Below, piece after piece: positions 63,287 to 64,000 of a DNA stretch of 64,000 bases (within the stretch, counting starts at the first letter, position 1; every line of letters starts with the position of its first letter). The DNA is from Paenibacillus glycinis (lineage in GTDB: Bacteria; Bacillota; Bacilli; Paenibacillales; Paenibacillaceae). The position numbers and the translations under genes are program-made. The notes under the pieces are model-generated. The model did no database searches. It was not told the origin of the DNA and was given only the letters and a program-made list of their open reading frames with translations. Where the stretch lies: assembly GCF_009909185.1 (NCBI RefSeq), contig NZ_JAAAMV010000003.1, positions 372,001 through 436,000 on the forward strand, in the 5' to 3' direction.

Positions 63287-64000
63287 CTAGCGGTACGCCC
63301 GCATCGCCTTGAACAGCTCCTTCATCGACGGCTTCTTGCCGTACATCAGCACGCCGGCGCGGTAGATCTTCGCGGACAGCCAGCCGCAGGCCAGGATCGA
63401 GGCGAGCAGGATGGCGATCGACAGCCACACCTGCCAGAGCGGCGGATCGGACAGGCCGAGCCGGACGACCATCGCGTACGGCGAAAAGAACGGGATGAAC
63501 GACGACACTTTGATCAGCATGGAGCCCGGGCTGTTGAGGCCGCTGAAGATACAGATGTAGAAGCCCGCGAGCGACAGCATCGTGATCGGCAGCACCGCCT
63601 GGCCGAGATCCTCCGTGCGGCTGACGATCGAGCCGACCGCCGCGAACAGCGTCGCGAACAGGAAGAAGCCGGTCAAGAAGAACAGGATGGCGTACACGAG
63701 CAGAGCGGGATCGATCAGATCCAGCGAGATGCCGTAACCGCTCAGCGTGTCGGCGTTCTGCGGCAGCGTCATGTTGACGACGATCACGACGATGTACGCC
63801 GCCAGCTGCGCCAGCACGACGAGGAACATGCCGAGAATCTTGCCGAACATTGCCTTCAGCGGCGCCACGCTCGTGATCAGAATCTCCATGACGCGCGAGC
63901 TTTTCTCCGCCGTGATCTCGCTCGCGATCATTTGGCCGCTGATCATGATCGCCATGAACAGCATGAAGATGATGACGTAGACCGTGGCCATGTCCATGCC
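63287..64000 (-). CDS. ABC-2 type transporter permease (NatB/YhaP-like), 5' partial
   Basis: About 238 C-terminal residues are seen; the frame is open to the last base of the window, so the start lies beyond it. At least five membrane segments are visible. SGQMIASEITAEKSSRVMEILITSV is the hallmark of NatB/YhaP-type ABC-2 permeases, and LGQAVLPITMLSLAGFYICIF and FIPFFSPYAMVVRLGLSDPPLW also fit. These proteins export sodium ions, drugs or unknown compounds together with an ATPase, usually encoded just upstream (off the window to the right). The gene belongs to a different unit from the sulfur operon. Confidence 0.88.
   Translation of the reverse strand, partial: GMDMATVYVIIFMLFMAIMISGQMIASEITAEKSSRVMEILITSVAPLKAMFGKILGMFLVVLAQLAAYIVVIVVNMTLPQNADTLSGYGISLDLIDPALLVYAILFFLTGFFLFATLFAAVGSIVSRTEDLGQAVLPITMLSLAGFYICIFSGLNSPGSMLIKVSSFIPFFSPYAMVVRLGLSDPPLWQVWLSIAILLASILACGWLSAKIYRAGVLMYGKKPSMKELFKAMRAYR

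Overview
The window is a GC-rich chromosome segment from a spore-former-type Firmicute, most likely of the Paenibacillaceae (Cohnella or Paenibacillus). The support is strong GGAGG ribosome binding sites, YesM/YesN-type two-component regulators, Lpl- and Msm-type sugar ABC transporters without their own ATPases, many AraC regulators, a GH87-type glucanase and a giant SLH-anchored surface protein. Almost all genes lie on the minus strand. No rRNA, tRNA, CRISPR array, transposase or integrase was found. The first gene (AraC regulator) and the last gene (ABC-2 permease) run off the window.

1-13.8 kb is a glycan-sensing and uptake block. It holds a ribose-type ABC transporter (ATPase, permease, binding protein), a secreted 1211-residue GH87-type alpha-1,3-glucanase, and a tight three-gene operon: response regulator, YesM-type kinase, and a membrane-anchored sugar-binding protein. 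The anchored protein resembles the transporter's own binding protein, so the three genes look like a three-component sensor. 14-16.5 kb has a TetR repressor divergent from an SDR reductase, with repeated operator-like sites between them, and a methyltransferase.

16.8-42.4 kb is a series of carbohydrate loci: (a) MDR dehydrogenase, AraC, sugar epimerase, binding protein and two permeases in one operon; (b) a Gfo/Idh/MocA oxidoreductase; (c) an Lpl-type binding protein and two permeases followed by an M14 metallopeptidase; (d) a 1575-residue heparinase II/III-type lyase; (e) a membrane-bound AraC regulator overlapping a GH106-like glycosidase; (f) an epimerase and 2-hydroxyacid dehydrogenase pair divergent from an AraC regulator. 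42.6-50.5 kb is one gene for a 2622-residue S-layer-type protein with 15 tandem Ig-like repeats and three SLH domains.

50.9-62.2 kb is a nine-gene unit that looks like an organosulfur scavenging system. It holds an HpaB-type monooxygenase, an SfnB/DszC-type flavoenzyme, a MetQ/MetN/MetI-type transporter, two NtaA/DszA-type FMN monooxygenases flanking an unusual fusion (a DszB-like binding-protein fold joined to a DszC-like domain, with no cysteine anywhere), and an aldo/keto reductase. A TetR-type regulator lies just upstream. The fusion enzyme and its operon are the strongest candidates for something undescribed. The three-component glucan sensor and the repeat protein with a visible three-unit duplication come next.
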